A stretch of DNA of 64,000 nt from Pontibacter mucosus (GTDB lineage: Bacteria > Bacteroidota > Bacteroidia > Cytophagales > Hymenobacteraceae): NCBI RefSeq assembly GCF_003054055.1, contig NZ_QBKI01000004.1, positions 62,001-126,000 on the forward strand, given 5' to 3'. Under the pieces are notes generated by a model. That model saw only the letters and a program-made list of their open reading frames with translations. It made no database searches and was not told where the DNA came from. The translations under genes were made by a program, and so were the position numbers. Of this stretch, positions 43,628 to 53,785 are shown in pieces; position 1 is the first letter of the stretch, and each line of letters starts with the position of its first letter.

Positions 43628-44389
43628 CTACTCGCCCATGGCATAGCGGATGCCGCCCCACATATGGCGCAAAAAGAGCGTGTCACTGTAGCTTTCCTCG
43701 GTGTGGCCCAGGGCAGTATAAAAGGCGCGCCCACCATCGAATTCGTGGTACCAGGCAATCGGGTGGTTTTCTCCGTTCTCCCCGCCTTTGTAGCTGCTCT
43801 CGTCCAGGTTAGCCAGCACCTGCACCTTGGGGTTTATACTTTTAAAATTGTACCACTCGTCCGTATGCTCCCAGCGGTCGGGCAAATGGCTGGTGGAGAG
43901 GTGGTCTTTGTCCAGCACATCGATGGCCGCCTGCTGTACTTCCGGATGGCTTGTAAAGTATGCGCCTACCAGTTGGTTGTACCAGGGCCAGTCATACTCG
44001 GTGTCGCTGGCTGCGTGCACGCCGGCAAAGCCACCACCCGACTGGATATACTGCTTAAAAGCCTCCTGCTGGGCCTCGTCCAGCACGTCCTTGGTCGTGT
44101 TCAGGAACACCACGGCCGCATACTTTTTCAGTGAATCGGCGGTAAAGTATGCCGCATTCTCGGTGGTATCCACGGTCACGTTATGCTCCTGTCCCAGTTG
44201 CAGCAGCGCCGCCTTGCCTGCCGGTATGGACTTGTGCCGGAAACCAGCGGTCTTGGAAAACACCAGAATCCTTTTCTGCTGCTGTGCGCTCTCTGTGGCA
44301 GTTTCCTGCTCAGACGCTTCGGATGAACAGGACAAGGCGCCGCAGGTCAGCAGCACCAGCAAAGTATAAAGTATAGATTTGGTTTTCAT
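43628..44389 (-). CDS. ThuA-domain lipoprotein
   Basis: A 253-residue protein with a lipobox (LTCGALSCSSE, C21) and a ThuA-like domain (about 40-250) related to the class I glutamine amidotransferase fold. Visible family blocks are RILVFSKTAGFRHKSIPAGKAAL, YAAVVFLNTTKDVLDEAQQEAF, SGGGFAGVHAASDTEYDWPWY, HPIAWYHEFDGGRAFYTALGHTEESY and a terminal HMWGGIRYAMG. ThuA proteins occur in sugar-utilisation contexts, but here no carbohydrate genes lie nearby. It is probably an outer-membrane-anchored sugar-related enzyme or binding protein. Family call is firm; activity is not. Confidence 0.92.
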   Translation of the reverse strand: MKTKSILYTLLVLLTCGALSCSSEASEQETATESAQQQKRILVFSKTAGFRHKSIPAGKAALLQLGQEHNVTVDTTENAAYFTADSLKKYAAVVFLNTTKDVLDEAQQEAFKQYIQSGGGFAGVHAASDTEYDWPWYNQLVGAYFTSHPEVQQAAIDVLDKDHLSTSHLPDRWEHTDEWYNFKSINPKVQVLANLDESSYKGGENGENHPIAWYHEFDGGRAFYTALGHTEESYSDTLFLRHMWGGIRYAMGE

Positions 44390-44815
44390 GGTTGGTAGGC
44401 TGGTTATACTTTAAATATACTATATACCAGCCAAATACGAACGAGGCTTCTGAAAATTAATTTTGGCACTACCTGAAGACGTCTTCACAAAGACGAAACG
44501 AAATAATGCAATCAAACAACCAATTAGTACTAAATTTTACAAAATAACTTCTGCAATCCACCTTTCTATCAGAAGCATAACCACCACTTATGCAAATGTT
44601 ATAACATCCTAAATAACAGCCACAAAAACATCGATTATGGGCAACAAAACCATAGTTGCTAAAGTATAATCCAATTATTCCTGCTACCGCAACTTCATAA
44701 CCCAAGACTATACCCACAGTTATTTCAGCGCCTGCTGCCTTCAGGCAGTGCAATTCCTAATTTTCAGAATACCCTATTAAGCACAATTATATGTAACACC
44801 TTTAAACATCTCACC
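44390..44815. other. AT-rich intergenic region
   Basis: This divergent gap between the ThuA and subtilase genes is AT-rich. A Cys-rich 94-codon frame on the minus strand (44469-44753) lacks a promoter, composition and homology support. GAAGACGTCTTC (44475-44486) is a perfect 12-bp palindrome. Confidence 0.5.
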
Positions 44816-47548
44816 ATGAAACAACTGATTACCTTCGTTGTAGCCCTCGTCATGCTGGCGGGTTCTGCATCGGCACAGGCAACCATCGACAAGGAGCTGA
44901 AACAGCTGCTGCAAACAACTCCCGGTTCGCTGGGGGTGGTGGTAGTTTTCCAGGGCGATGCAGCCCCTACTCCTGCCGACATTTCCCTCTTGCATTCTTT
45001 AGGCATCACCAAGGGAGTTACCTTCAAATCCTTACCGATGGCCGGCGTACTTGCCACTGCCTTACAGATCGAGCGACTGGCCAGCAACCCGGCTGTTAAA
45101 TCGGTTTACCTGAACAAAAGGCTCACCTATTTTAACTATAACGGCACGCACCTGACCGGGGTGCAAAGGCTCCGGACCGACAAAGTAATGACCTCGCGCA
45201 ACAGCGGCATGCCCGTATCGGGCAAGGGTGTAGGGGTGATGATCAACGACAGCGGCGTGGATGGCACCCACGATGATATCAAGCTTGGCACACACCTGGT
45301 ACAGAACGTGATGGGATCCACCAACCTCAACAGCCTGGACAGCATGCTTCCGGTAACATGGCTGGAAAACGTACCGAACACTGACACTAACTCCGGCCAC
45401 GGCACCCACTGCGCCGGCAGCGTGGGCGGCAACGGCGCCAAGTCCGGCGGCCTGTACGAGGGTGCTGCACCGGGCGCCCACCTCATTGGCTACGGCTCTG
45501 GCGCCGCGCTCTTCATTTTGGATGCTATCGGTGGCTACGACTATGCCCTCACGCACCAGTACGAGTATGACATCCGGGTGATCAGCAACTCCTGGGGCAC
45601 CTCCGGCGACTTTGACCCAAACAACCCGGTGAACATTGCCTCCAAGAAGGCCTATGACCGCGGCATCGTCTCCGTGTTTGCCGCAGGCAACGAGGGCCCC
45701 GGCTCTGACACGCACAACCCGTACGCTATTGCACCATGGGTGATCTCGGTGGGTGCCGGCGACAAGTATGGCCGCCTGGCAGAGTTCTCCTCCAGAGGCG
45801 TGAAAGGAGAAGGTGGTGTTTTCAGCATGGACGGCGAGACCTGGACCTTCGAAAACCGGCCCACTATCGTAGCTCCCGGTGTGGACATCGTTTCGACCCG
45901 GGTACTGGGACCGGTCGCGTCCTTGGCTATACAGCAGGACATTGAGAACCTGGCGCCTGCCCACGTGCCCTTCTACACCCACATGAGCGGCACCTCGATG
46001 GCTACCCCACACGTGGCGGGCATTGTAGCCCTGATGCTGGAGGCCAACCCCTCGCTTTCGCCTGCGCAGGTAAAGGACATCCTTCAGAAAACGGCCACCA
46101 ACATGCCAAACCGGGAATCCTGGGAAGTGGGTGCCGGGTATGTGAACGCTTATACCGCCGTAGACTATATTTTCAGGAACACTCCTTTCGGCACAGCCCT
46201 GAACCTGAACCGCAGGTTCAACAGCAGCATCAACACCTCCAAAGAGGTAGAGAACTTCACCATCGCCTACAACCCCTTGCTGACGGCCAACAACCAGATG
46301 CAGTTTTCAGTGGCAGAAGGCACCACGGGCATCGAAGCCAAAATCACCTCCGGTGGAGTGGCCGGTTTAACAGGCAACCCGGTCAACCTGATCCTCCTCG
46401 CACCAGATGGCACCCAGTACCGCTCCGGGATCCCCGTGCTGTTCGCCCTGACGTTCGATAGAGGCATGGCCGTGGCCAACCCTATGCCCGGCACCTGGAC
46501 CCTGAAGATCGAGGGCCTGCAGGGCATCGCCTTGCCGGAAACGATCACGGGCTCCATCACCAGCATGCAGCTAACGGGCACAACCGGCCTGAACGATATT
46601 GTGGGGCACCCGGCGGAGGCCTCCATCAAGATGGCTGTGAGTGCACGACTGGCGGATGGCCTGGGGGGCGGCTATAAACCGGACGAACCCCTTAAGCGAA
46701 TCCAGTTGGCTGATTACCTGCTGATGGGGCAGGCCGTGCGCCAGTACTTCCCCACCAACGGCGCCGTTTCCTTTCAGGATGTAAGCGGCAACGACCTGCT
46801 CCTGGCTGAGTCAGTTACGGCAAAAGGGGCTGCCCTGCGTGACCGCCTGCACAGCTACCAGGGCGTCATGCGAACGGATGGATCTGGCAAGTTTAACCCC
46901 AAAGGAAACGTAAACCGTGCTGAGTTGGCATACTCCCTTGTTCAAAGCCTGGGCTTGCAGGAAGAGGCGTTAAAGCGCAATGGCAAAACGGTTACTGTAA
47001 CGGTAGACGGGAAAACCATCCCTGTAAAGGATGCCAAGGACATCCCTGCCGGTCTGGAAGGGTACGTGAGCGTGGCCCTGGACATGGGCCTGATCCACGC
47101 CTTCTACTCGGTAACGCAGGGGCCATTTGATCTGCTGCCGCAACTGCAGGCTACCTTTAAGCCGCTGCAGCATGTCACCCGCGCAGAATTTGCCGTGGTG
47201 GTTACCCGCACACACACCAACTGGGAGTCAGCTACGCAGCCTGTCGCTTCTACATCTAGCACATCAGCGTTAAAGGGCGAGCCAGCGCTGTGGGAAAAGA
47301 GCTTCTCCCATCCTAACCCGTTCCATGGGGTTACCACGATCAATTTCGGGGTGGAGAAAGACGCTTTTGTAAAGGTGGAGGTGTTTGACATTCTCGGCAA
47401 TAAAATCCAGACACTCGTTGCCGAGAACAAGGCTGCCGGCAACCACAGGCTGCAGTTCGACGGCAGCAACCTGCCAGGCGGAACCTATATATATAAGGTG
47501 AATGCAGGCGGTAAAATCTCCTCAAACAGGATGATACTCCTGCACTAG
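44816..47548 (+). CDS. Secreted subtilisin-like (S8) serine peptidase with SLH-like repeats and type A T9SS signal
   Basis: A 910-residue exported protease. A signal peptide (1-20) and I9-like propeptide (about 21-105) precede the S8 domain: D145 in INDSGVDGTH, H195 in GHGTHCAG, oxyanion N292 in AAGNEGP and S394 in GTSMATPHVAG. A beta-rich region (about 460-595) follows. Three S-layer-homology-like repeats then occur at about 600-645 (degenerate), 650-715 (GKFNPKGNVNRAELAYSLVQSLGL) and 735-800 (ATFKPLQHVTRAEFAVVVTR). The C-terminal 80 residues (HPNPFHGVTTINF, VKVEVFDILGNKIQTL, LPGGTYIYKV) are a type A T9SS sorting domain. It has no PorP/SprF neighbour, as expected for type A. The SLH plus T9SS combination is unusual. 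Confidence 0.93.
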   Translation: MKQLITFVVALVMLAGSASAQATIDKELKQLLQTTPGSLGVVVVFQGDAAPTPADISLLHSLGITKGVTFKSLPMAGVLATALQIERLASNPAVKSVYLNKRLTYFNYNGTHLTGVQRLRTDKVMTSRNSGMPVSGKGVGVMINDSGVDGTHDDIKLGTHLVQNVMGSTNLNSLDSMLPVTWLENVPNTDTNSGHGTHCAGSVGGNGAKSGGLYEGAAPGAHLIGYGSGAALFILDAIGGYDYALTHQYEYDIRVISNSWGTSGDFDPNNPVNIASKKAYDRGIVSVFAAGNEGPGSDTHNPYAIAPWVISVGAGDKYGRLAEFSSRGVKGEGGVFSMDGETWTFENRPTIVAPGVDIVSTRVLGPVASLAIQQDIENLAPAHVPFYTHMSGTSMATPHVAGIVALMLEANPSLSPAQVKDILQKTATNMPNRESWEVGAGYVNAYTAVDYIFRNTPFGTALNLNRRFNSSINTSKEVENFTIAYNPLLTANNQMQFSVAEGTTGIEAKITSGGVAGLTGNPVNLILLAPDGTQYRSGIPVLFALTFDRGMAVANPMPGTWTLKIEGLQGIALPETITGSITSMQLTGTTGLNDIVGHPAEASIKMAVSARLADGLGGGYKPDEPLKRIQLADYLLMGQAVRQYFPTNGAVSFQDVSGNDLLLAESVTAKGAALRDRLHSYQGVMRTDGSGKFNPKGNVNRAELAYSLVQSLGLQEEALKRNGKTVTVTVDGKTIPVKDAKDIPAGLEGYVSVALDMGLIHAFYSVTQGPFDLLPQLQATFKPLQHVTRAEFAVVVTRTHTNWESATQPVASTSSTSALKGEPALWEKSFSHPNPFHGVTTINFGVEKDAFVKVEVFDILGNKIQTLVAENKAAGNHRLQFDGSNLPGGTYIYKVNAGGKISSNRMILLH

Positions 47549-47560
47549 GCAAGCGAAACA

Positions 47561-47611
47561 AAGTATAAAAAAACGGCTGCCCCAGATTGGAGCAGCCGTT
47601 TTTTTATACTT
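47561..47611. terminator. Bidirectional terminator built on an AAGTATAAA pair
   Basis: A perfect 20-nt inverted repeat (47561-47580 with 47592-47611) begins AAGTATAAA and ends TTTATACTT. The core ACGGCTGC pairs with GCAGCCGT, with A and T tracts on both sides. It serves the convergent subtilase and valS genes. Confidence 0.9.
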
Positions 47612-47623
47612 TATACTTTACGT

Positions 47624-50254
47624 TTACAGCGATGCCAGGCTTTGCTCAATGGCATGGATCTTCGCCTCCGCGTCGGCCTTTTTCTTACGCTCGTTGGCGA
47701 TGACCGCTTCCGGGGCTCCGCTCACAAAACGCTCGTTGCTCAGCTTCTTATCCACCGATGCCAGGAAGCCTTTAGTATACTCCAGCTCCTTCTGCAGGCG
47801 CTCGCGCTCGGCAGCTACGTCAATGTTCCCTTCCATCGGGATGAAGAACTCATCCCCGGCCACGATGAAGCTGATGGCGCCCTCCACATTCTCCTGCACA
47901 AACCTGATCTCGCCGAGGTTAGCCAGCTTGCTTAAGATGCTGTGGAAAGGCTCATAGTTATCTTGGTTCATCACCTTGATGTACAGGTCGAGCTGCTTGG
48001 AGTTGGCGATGTTTTTGGAGTTGCGGATGTTGCGCACAGTACCTACCACGTTCAGCACGTTCTCCATCTTCTCGATGATGTCCTTATCGAACTTGTCTTT
48101 CTTCGGCCATGGCGCTACAATCAGGTACTCCTTCGGCTTACGCTCTTTCAGCTCGTGCCAGATCTCCTCGGTAATGAACGGCATAAACGGATGCAGCACC
48201 TTCAGCACTTTCTCCAGGATGGCCGTCGTCGCCTCCAGCGTCTGCTTGTCGATCGGTTGCTGGTAGGCTGGCTTGATCATCTCCAGGTAGCTGGAGCAGA
48301 AGTCGTCCCATACCAGTTTGTACACGGCCAGCAGCGCATCAGAAATACGGAACTTGCTGAAGTGGTCCTCGATCTGCACAAAGGCTTCGTTAAAGCGCGA
48401 CTCGAACCACTTCACGGCCACCTCGTTCGGGAACGGCAGGCTCTCGTCCACCTCCCAGCCTTTAATCAGACGGAAGGCGTTCCAGATCTTGTTTGAGAAG
48501 TTACGGCCCTGCTCCACCAGCTTTTCGTCGAAGAGCAGGTCGTTACCGGCCGGCGAGCTGAACAGCATTCCCGCGCGAACGCCGTCGGCCCCGTATTGGT
48601 CGATCAAATCGAGTGGATCCGGGGAGTTGCCCAGCGATTTGGACATCTTGCGGCCCTGTGCATCGCGCACAATACCGGTCAGGTACACATTTTTGAACGG
48701 CAGCTCGTTGCGGAACTCGTAGCCGGCCATAATCATGCGGGCCACCCAGAAGAACAGGATCTCCGGGGCCGTTACCAGGTCGTTGGTCGGGTAATAGTAT
48801 AGGACGTCCTTGTTGTCCGGGTCTTTGAAGCCGTCGAACACCGAGATCGGCCACAGCCAGGAGGAGAACCAGGTGTCCAGCACGTCTTCGTCCTGGCGTA
48901 AATCTGAAAGTTGCAGGTTGTCGTTGCCGCTCTCTTTGCGAGCTAGTTTCAGGGCTTCCTCTGCCGTGGCAGCCACTACGAAAGAACCGTCCGGCAGGTA
49001 ATAAGCCGGTATCTGCTGGCCCCACCACAACTGGCGCGAGATACACCAGTCGTGCACGTTCTCCATCCAGGCGCGGTACATGTTTTTGAACTTAGGCGGG
49101 TGCAGGCGGATTTCATCGTTCATCACCGCCTCCAGCGCAGGCTTCGCCATTTTGTCCATCTTGCACCACCACTGCATCGACAGGCGCGGCTCAATTACAG
49201 CACCCGTACGCTCGGATGTCTGCAGCACGGAGGCATACTCCTCTATCTTCGCCAGCAAGTCAGCCTCTTTAAGATCTTTTACGATGTTACGGCGCGCTTC
49301 AAAGCGATCCTGACCCACGTACAGCTGCGCCTGCTCGTTCAGGGTGCCGTCGTTGTTCAGGATGTCGATGGTAGGCAGGCGGTGCTTCTGGCCCAGTTCG
49401 TAGTCGTTTAGGTCGTGAGCAGGGGTTACTTTCAGGGCGCCCGTACCGAATTCTATACTTACGTATTCATCCAGGATTACCGGAATCTCCTTGCCCAGCA
49501 GCGGAATGCGCACGCTCTTGCCATGCAGGTGCGTGTAGCGCTCGTCGTTCGGGTTCACGGCCACGGCCACGTCGGCCATAATGGTTTCCGGACGCGAGGT
49601 AGCCACGGTCAGGTATGTTTTCTCGGCCCCATCAGCTACCACCTCATACTTCAGGTGGTACATCTTGGCCATCGTGTCTTTCGGAATCACCTCTTCGTCG
49701 GAGAGGGCGGTCTGGCCCTGCGGGTCCCAGTTTACCATGCGTACGCCGCGGTAAATCTGGCCTTTGCGGTACAGGTCCACAAACACCTCGATAACGGCCG
49801 CGCTCAGGTCTTCCTCCATCGTGAAGCGGGTACGGTCCCAATCGCAGGAGGCGCCCAGTTTCTTGAGCTGCTCCAGGATAATGCCGCCATACTTCTCTTT
49901 CCACTCCCAGGCGTACTTCAGGAATTCCTCACGCGTCAGGTCGCTTTTGTTGATGCCTTTTTCCTTCAGCATAGCCACTACCTTCGCTTCCGTGGCAATG
50001 GAAGCGTGGTCGGTGCCCGGCACCCAGCAAGCCTCCTTGCCCTGCATACGCGCGCGCCGGATGAGCACATCCTGAATGGTGTTGTTGAGCATATGGCCCA
50101 TGTGCAACACGCCCGTAACGTTGGGCGGCGGAATCACGATGGTGTAAGGTTCCTTGTTCGGATTTGGCTCGGAGTGGAAGAAGCCACGCTCCATCCAGCT
50201 GTCGTACCACTTTTTCTCTACTTCCTTGGGGTTATATTTCGTTGAGATTGACAT
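47624..50254 (-). CDS. valS: Valyl-tRNA synthetase
   Basis: ValS attaches valine to tRNA-Val and edits threonine. The 876-residue class I enzyme shows the HIGH motif ([13 protein letters not shown], 45-57), CP1 editing domain blocks ([18 protein letters not shown], and a downstream [16 protein letters not shown]), the KMSKS loop ([16 protein letters not shown], about residue 535), the anticodon-binding helical domain ([14 protein letters not shown]-like), and a C-terminal coiled coil ([25 protein letters not shown]) that binds the tRNA corner. Length is normal. A TAATTTTG box lies 36 bp before the start, and a bidirectional hairpin terminates it. Confidence 0.98.
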   Translation of the reverse strand: MSISTKYNPKEVEKKWYDSWMERGFFHSEPNPNKEPYTIVIPPPNVTGVLHMGHMLNNTIQDVLIRRARMQGKEACWVPGTDHASIATEAKVVAMLKEKGINKSDLTREEFLKYAWEWKEKYGGIILEQLKKLGASCDWDRTRFTMEEDLSAAVIEVFVDLYRKGQIYRGVRMVNWDPQGQTALSDEEVIPKDTMAKMYHLKYEVVADGAEKTYLTVATSRPETIMADVAVAVNPNDERYTHLHGKSVRIPLLGKEIPVILDEYVSIEFGTGALKVTPAHDLNDYELGQKHRLPTIDILNNDGTLNEQAQLYVGQDRFEARRNIVKDLKEADLLAKIEEYASVLQTSERTGAVIEPRLSMQWWCKMDKMAKPALEAVMNDEIRLHPPKFKNMYRAWMENVHDWCISRQLWWGQQIPAYYLPDGSFVVAATAEEALKLARKESGNDNLQLSDLRQDEDVLDTWFSSWLWPISVFDGFKDPDNKDVLYYYPTNDLVTAPEILFFWVARMIMAGYEFRNELPFKNVYLTGIVRDAQGRKMSKSLGNSPDPLDLIDQYGADGVRAGMLFSSPAGNDLLFDEKLVEQGRNFSNKIWNAFRLIKGWEVDESLPFPNEVAVKWFESRFNEAFVQIEDHFSKFRISDALLAVYKLVWDDFCSSYLEMIKPAYQQPIDKQTLEATTAILEKVLKVLHPFMPFITEEIWHELKERKPKEYLIVAPWPKKDKFDKDIIEKMENVLNVVGTVRNIRNSKNIANSKQLDLYIKVMNQDNYEPFHSILSKLANLGEIRFVQENVEGAISFIVAGDEFFIPMEGNIDVAAERERLQKELEYTKGFLASVDKKLSNERFVSGAPEAVIANERKKKADAEAKIHAIEQSLASL

Positions 50255-50289
50255 CGTATACTTTCGTTTTTGCTTGTTGGGCGAAGAAG

Positions 50290-50297
50290 CAAAATTA
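50290..50297 (-). promoter_or_regulatory. -7 promoter box TAATTTTG before valS
   Basis: On the minus strand TAATTTTGC matches TAnnTTTG, 35 bp before the valS ATG. Confidence 0.6.
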
Positions 50298-50508
50298 GGG
50301 AATTTACCGTTAATTGTTTATTGCTAGTTGCTGATTGTCTAACCAGTGATGAAGAAGATTTTAAAGATTTGCAGGATTACCCCGTTTAACCCGCAGATTA
50401 ACCTGGCTTTGTAAGCATAGTTACAATCCTTAAATCCTACACACGCTACAATACCGATGCAGTCAAAAATCCTGTAGCATCAGCCTAATCCCTCTTAATC
50501 ACTGGTTG

Positions 50509-51081
50509 TCAGACGACTTGCAATTTATACTTGGTGAGCAGCCCTTGCAGCCCATAGCTGGAGAACTTCGCTTTTTTGAGGGTATTAGTCTCCGGGTCAA
50601 TGTCAAAGTTGTAGGCCGTGGAGAAGTCAGCGCTGGCAAGATTAGTTCGGTTAAACACCGCCCGGTACAGGTCTGAATCCTCAAAAACAGCATGTGCCAG
50701 GTCGGCTCCGGAGAAGTCGGCGCCCTTTAGCGAAGTATGGGCAAACTTAGTTCGGGGCATTTTCCGGTTCTGGAAGGAAGTATAGTCGAGTACGCCATGT
50801 TCAAACCGCACCGTAAAGAGGCCCTCCTCGCAGGCACTGAAGCTCACCCCCGTCAGCTTGCACTCTTTGAAAATTACATCGTTCAAGGTCGTGTGGCTTA
50901 GGTTGAGCATGGCCAGGTTACAGCCGATAAAAGTGCAGTCGGTGAAGCGGTTGCGTGAGAAGTCTCCGTTCGAAAAGTCGCAGCTCTTGAAGGTGCACCT
51001 TTCAAATTCCCTGTTGTTGATGGGCTTGTTGGGGTATAGAACTTTTTCGAATGTTTTGCCCTCGTGTATGGCTCCTTCCAT
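50509..51081 (-). CDS. Pentapeptide-repeat protein
   Basis: A 190-residue protein made of pentapeptide repeats of the A(D/N)LXX type, with many F/L-centred units: CTFKSCDFSNGDFSRNRFTDCTFIGCNLAML and FAHTSLKGADFSGADLAHAVFEDSDLYRAVF are clear runs (about 29-60 and 110-150). These fold into a right-handed quadrilateral helix. The Cys-rich units and size resemble the Qnr/McbG group, which protects DNA gyrase by mimicking DNA, but pentapeptide proteins have many roles and this one cannot be assigned to gyrase protection from sequence alone. No signal peptide is present. It is monocistronic, with gene-free repeats on both sides. Confidence 0.88.
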   Translation of the reverse strand: MEGAIHEGKTFEKVLYPNKPINNREFERCTFKSCDFSNGDFSRNRFTDCTFIGCNLAMLNLSHTTLNDVIFKECKLTGVSFSACEEGLFTVRFEHGVLDYTSFQNRKMPRTKFAHTSLKGADFSGADLAHAVFEDSDLYRAVFNRTNLASADFSTAYNFDIDPETNTLKKAKFSSYGLQGLLTKYKLQVV

Positions 51082-51112
51082 AATGTTATACTTTATAGCT
51101 CAGGTTTTGATG

Positions 51113-51250
51113 AACCCACCCCTAAGAGGTAGGGCTATTAGGTTCTACTGACAATGCCTCTAAATCATTTGTCATTCTGATAAGAAACTTGGTTGAAGGG
51201 AGGTTAAGCTTTTGCTACTTGCAACCAGGATCCTTTCAGGATGACAAATT
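51113..51250. repeat. Fragments of two dispersed intergenic repeats
   Basis: 51113-51147 (AACCCACCCCTAAGAGG, GGGCTATTAGGTTCTAC) matches one arm of the element at 62334-62370. 51225-51248 (CCAGGATCCTTTCAGGATGA) matches 20327-20349. The surrounding gap 51082-51437 has no gene. Confidence 0.6.
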
Positions 51251-51386
51251 AAAATTAAAGAGAAGGAAACCGACTTGCTCCAAGGAGGGGAATTATATTA
51301 TATCTGTAGGAACTCCTTCCTTGGGCGAGCTGAAGTGGGTCTATACTTTGAAAGTAAGAAAATCGCCACTTGAGTTCATTAAACAA

Positions 51387-51415
51387 AAAAACCTGCCCAT
51401 TACAGACAGGTTTTT
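51387..51415 (-). terminator. Intrinsic terminator after the ferredoxin gene
   Basis: AAAAACCTG pairs with CAGGTTTTT around an 11-nt loop, 23 bp past the stop, with a T run on the minus strand. Confidence 0.8.
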
Positions 51416-51437
51416 ATATGTTGCTGATGCTTTATAC

Positions 51438-51830
<393 letters not shown>

Positions 51831-51908
51831 TCAGTTTATACTTAGGAACAAAATTAGGAACAAACCCTATCCCTATCAAGTTTATTTTTAGCAGCCATAC
51901 ATTTTGCC

Positions 51909-52919
51909 ATGACATTAGAGAACAGGATTGAAGCCTTTGTAGAACTCGGGAAGCAGTTGCAGCACCTTTCTCCCGAAGAGCGGCAGGCCTGGGCCTTCTC
52001 CGCCGCCTCCCGCAACCCCTGGTTTACAGAGGATAACGTATCCTGCGCTTTACAGGGCGTAGCTGTCATGCTGGAGGAGCAATACCTCCGTGAATGGCTG
52101 TACCCGTACCACTTCAAACAGGTTACACCTAAAAAGGTTGGCGTGGTGATGGCCGGTAATATCCCGATGGTGGGTTTCCACGATTTACTGTCGGTGCTGA
52201 TGAGTGGGCACAACCTGCTGGCCAAGCTCAGTTCCAGCGACGACATGCTCATCAAGCGCCTGGTAAACATGCTCATCGCCATAGAGCCCGCCTTTGCTAC
52301 CCGTATTGAGTTTGTGGATTTGCTGAAAGAGGCCGACGCGATTATCGCCACCGGCTCCGACAACACGGCCCGCTACTTTGAGTACTACTTTGCCAAGCGC
52401 CCGCACATCATCCGCAAGAACCGCACAAGTATAGGCGTGCTTACCGGCCATGAGGAACCGGACGACCTGCGTGCCCTGGGCGAGGATATTTTCCGCTACT
52501 ACGGCCTGGGCTGCCGCAACGTGTCGAAGGTGCTGGTTCCGGTGGGTTATACTTTCGACAAGCTCTTTGAAGCCAACCAGCACCGCGCCAACCTGCTGGA
52601 CCACCACAAATATCAGAACAACTACGACTACAACAAATCCATCCTGCTGGTAAACCGCGTGCCGCACTTCGACAACGGCTTTATGCTGGTGCAGCAGAGC
52701 GATAAACTGGTATCCCCTATATCAGTTCTGTTTTACGACACCTTTGCCTCCCTGGCAGACCTGCGCCACAAACTGGCCGAAGTGAAGGACAAGACGCAGG
52801 TGGTGGTGGCGGCACACGGCTGGCTGGAGGGCAGCATCCCGTTCGGGCAGGCGCAAATGCCCATGGTCTGGGATTATGCCGATGGCGTGGATACCCTAGC
52901 GTTTCTGCAGCGGCTGTAG
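51909..52919 (+). CDS. LuxC-type acyl-CoA reductase family protein
   Basis: A 336-residue protein of the LuxC-like acyl-CoA reductase group (aldehyde dehydrogenase superfamily). Recognisable blocks are KKVGVVMAGNIPMVGFHDLLSVLMSGHNLLAKLSSSD (nucleotide-binding region, about 76-111), EADAIIATGSDNTARYFEYYFAKRPHIIRKNRTSIGVL, and EDIFRYYGLGCRNVSKVLVP with C208, the likely catalytic Cys. LuxC proteins reduce fatty acyl groups to aldehyde. No luxD/E or luciferase genes are near, so the physiological substrate is open. It is divergent from a ferredoxin gene. Confidence 0.88.
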   Translation: MTLENRIEAFVELGKQLQHLSPEERQAWAFSAASRNPWFTEDNVSCALQGVAVMLEEQYLREWLYPYHFKQVTPKKVGVVMAGNIPMVGFHDLLSVLMSGHNLLAKLSSSDDMLIKRLVNMLIAIEPAFATRIEFVDLLKEADAIIATGSDNTARYFEYYFAKRPHIIRKNRTSIGVLTGHEEPDDLRALGEDIFRYYGLGCRNVSKVLVPVGYTFDKLFEANQHRANLLDHHKYQNNYDYNKSILLVNRVPHFDNGFMLVQQSDKLVSPISVLFYDTFASLADLRHKLAEVKDKTQVVVAAHGWLEGSIPFGQAQMPMVWDYADGVDTLAFLQRL

Positions 52920-53001
52920 CACCCTAAAAATCAGCGTTCAAACATTGCATATTTCCAAGCAATTTCTTACTTTAATCGACTAAACTTTAAAGAAACCGCA
53001 C

Positions 53002-53301
53002 ATGGAAAGTTATGTAAACACCATCCCGATGGTGGAGAAGGAGCTTATTCCTTCCCTCCGCTTCGGGCAAGAAGACGTTCTCACCGATCCTGAGGCCCGC
53101 AAGAAGCGCATGTGGGACCTGAACCGTGCCACTGCACTTGGCAATGTGTACCGGGGCAAGGTAGAGATTACCTTTCAGGCGGCCGACGGGGTGCAACGGC
53201 GCGTGGATACGACCGTTTGGGCCGTGGATGACCGGTTCATGACCCTGAAGGCCGGCTGCTCCATTCCTGTCACCTCTATTGTAGGTATCGAGTTCTTCTA
53301 A
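53002..53301 (+). CDS. Hypothetical small protein, tandem paralogue 1
   Basis: A 99-residue cytoplasmic protein of unknown family. Key blocks are KELIPSLRFGQEDVLTDPEARKKR, LNRATALGNVYRGKVEITFQAADG and a terminal VWAVDDRFMTLKAGCSIPVTSIVGIEFF, consistent with a small beta-barrel-like domain. The neighbouring gene at 53438 encodes a clearly related protein (shared RATxLGNxYRxKxxITF and the ending pattern). The two are separated by a terminator, so they are separate transcripts from a tandem duplication. Coding status is well supported by the paralogue. Confidence 0.82.
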   Translation: MESYVNTIPMVEKELIPSLRFGQEDVLTDPEARKKRMWDLNRATALGNVYRGKVEITFQAADGVQRRVDTTVWAVDDRFMTLKAGCSIPVTSIVGIEFF

Positions 53302-53331
53302 GCAAGAGCTGCCCCTGTTTCTAATACTGAG

Positions 53332-53358
53332 GCAAGTATGCGTATACTTGCTTTTTTT
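53332..53358 (+). terminator. Terminator made of the AAGTAT motif
   Basis: GCAAGTAT (53332-53339) pairs with ATACTTGC (53344-53351) around GCGT and runs straight into seven T residues, 31 bp past the stop of the first paralogue. Confidence 0.88.
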
Positions 53359-53437
53359 GCTGCTGTCTCACTTCTGTGTTTAAACTCAATTCCGGCATGG
53401 TATCTGCACTATATATCCCGAACCAAACGAGAAATAT

Positions 53438-53740
53438 ATGATGCAAGACACCAAGAACAACACACAACTAATCAGTAAAGAGCGCATTCCAACCTTAAAA
53501 TTCAGCAAGAATGACGTGCTGCAGGATGCCGACGCGAAAAGCCGTCGCTACTACGCCGCCAACCGCGCCACCATCCTGGGCAACACTTACCGCAACAAGT
53601 CCATGATTACATTTAAGACCGCCTCCGGCGAGATTAAATGCGTGGAGGCTGCACTCTGGGGCTTCGACAAGGACTTTGTACTACTTAAATCCGGCATGTT
53701 TCTACCGCTGTGCGCTATCCTGGAAATTAATTACTGCTAA
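53438..53740 (+). CDS. Hypothetical small protein, tandem paralogue 2
   Basis: A 100-residue paralogue of the gene at 53002. Aligned blocks are KERIPTLKFSKNDVLQDADAKSRR, NRATILGNTYRNKSMITFKTASG and LWGFDKDFVLLKSGMFLPLCAILEINYC. I judge roughly 40 percent identity by eye. Differences concentrate in the N-terminal tail and the Cys positions. No signal or membrane segment is present. A hairpin terminator follows at 53786. Function unknown. Confidence 0.82.
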   Translation: MMQDTKNNTQLISKERIPTLKFSKNDVLQDADAKSRRYYAANRATILGNTYRNKSMITFKTASGEIKCVEAALWGFDKDFVLLKSGMFLPLCAILEINYC

Positions 53741-53785
53741 ACCATGACACCACTCCCGCCCATACTTCCACCCAAGTATAAAGTA

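Noticed and set aside
44469-44753. 94-codon Cys- and Tyr-rich minus-strand frame
   Set aside because: It lies in an AT-rich gap, has no promoter box and shows no recognisable protein features.
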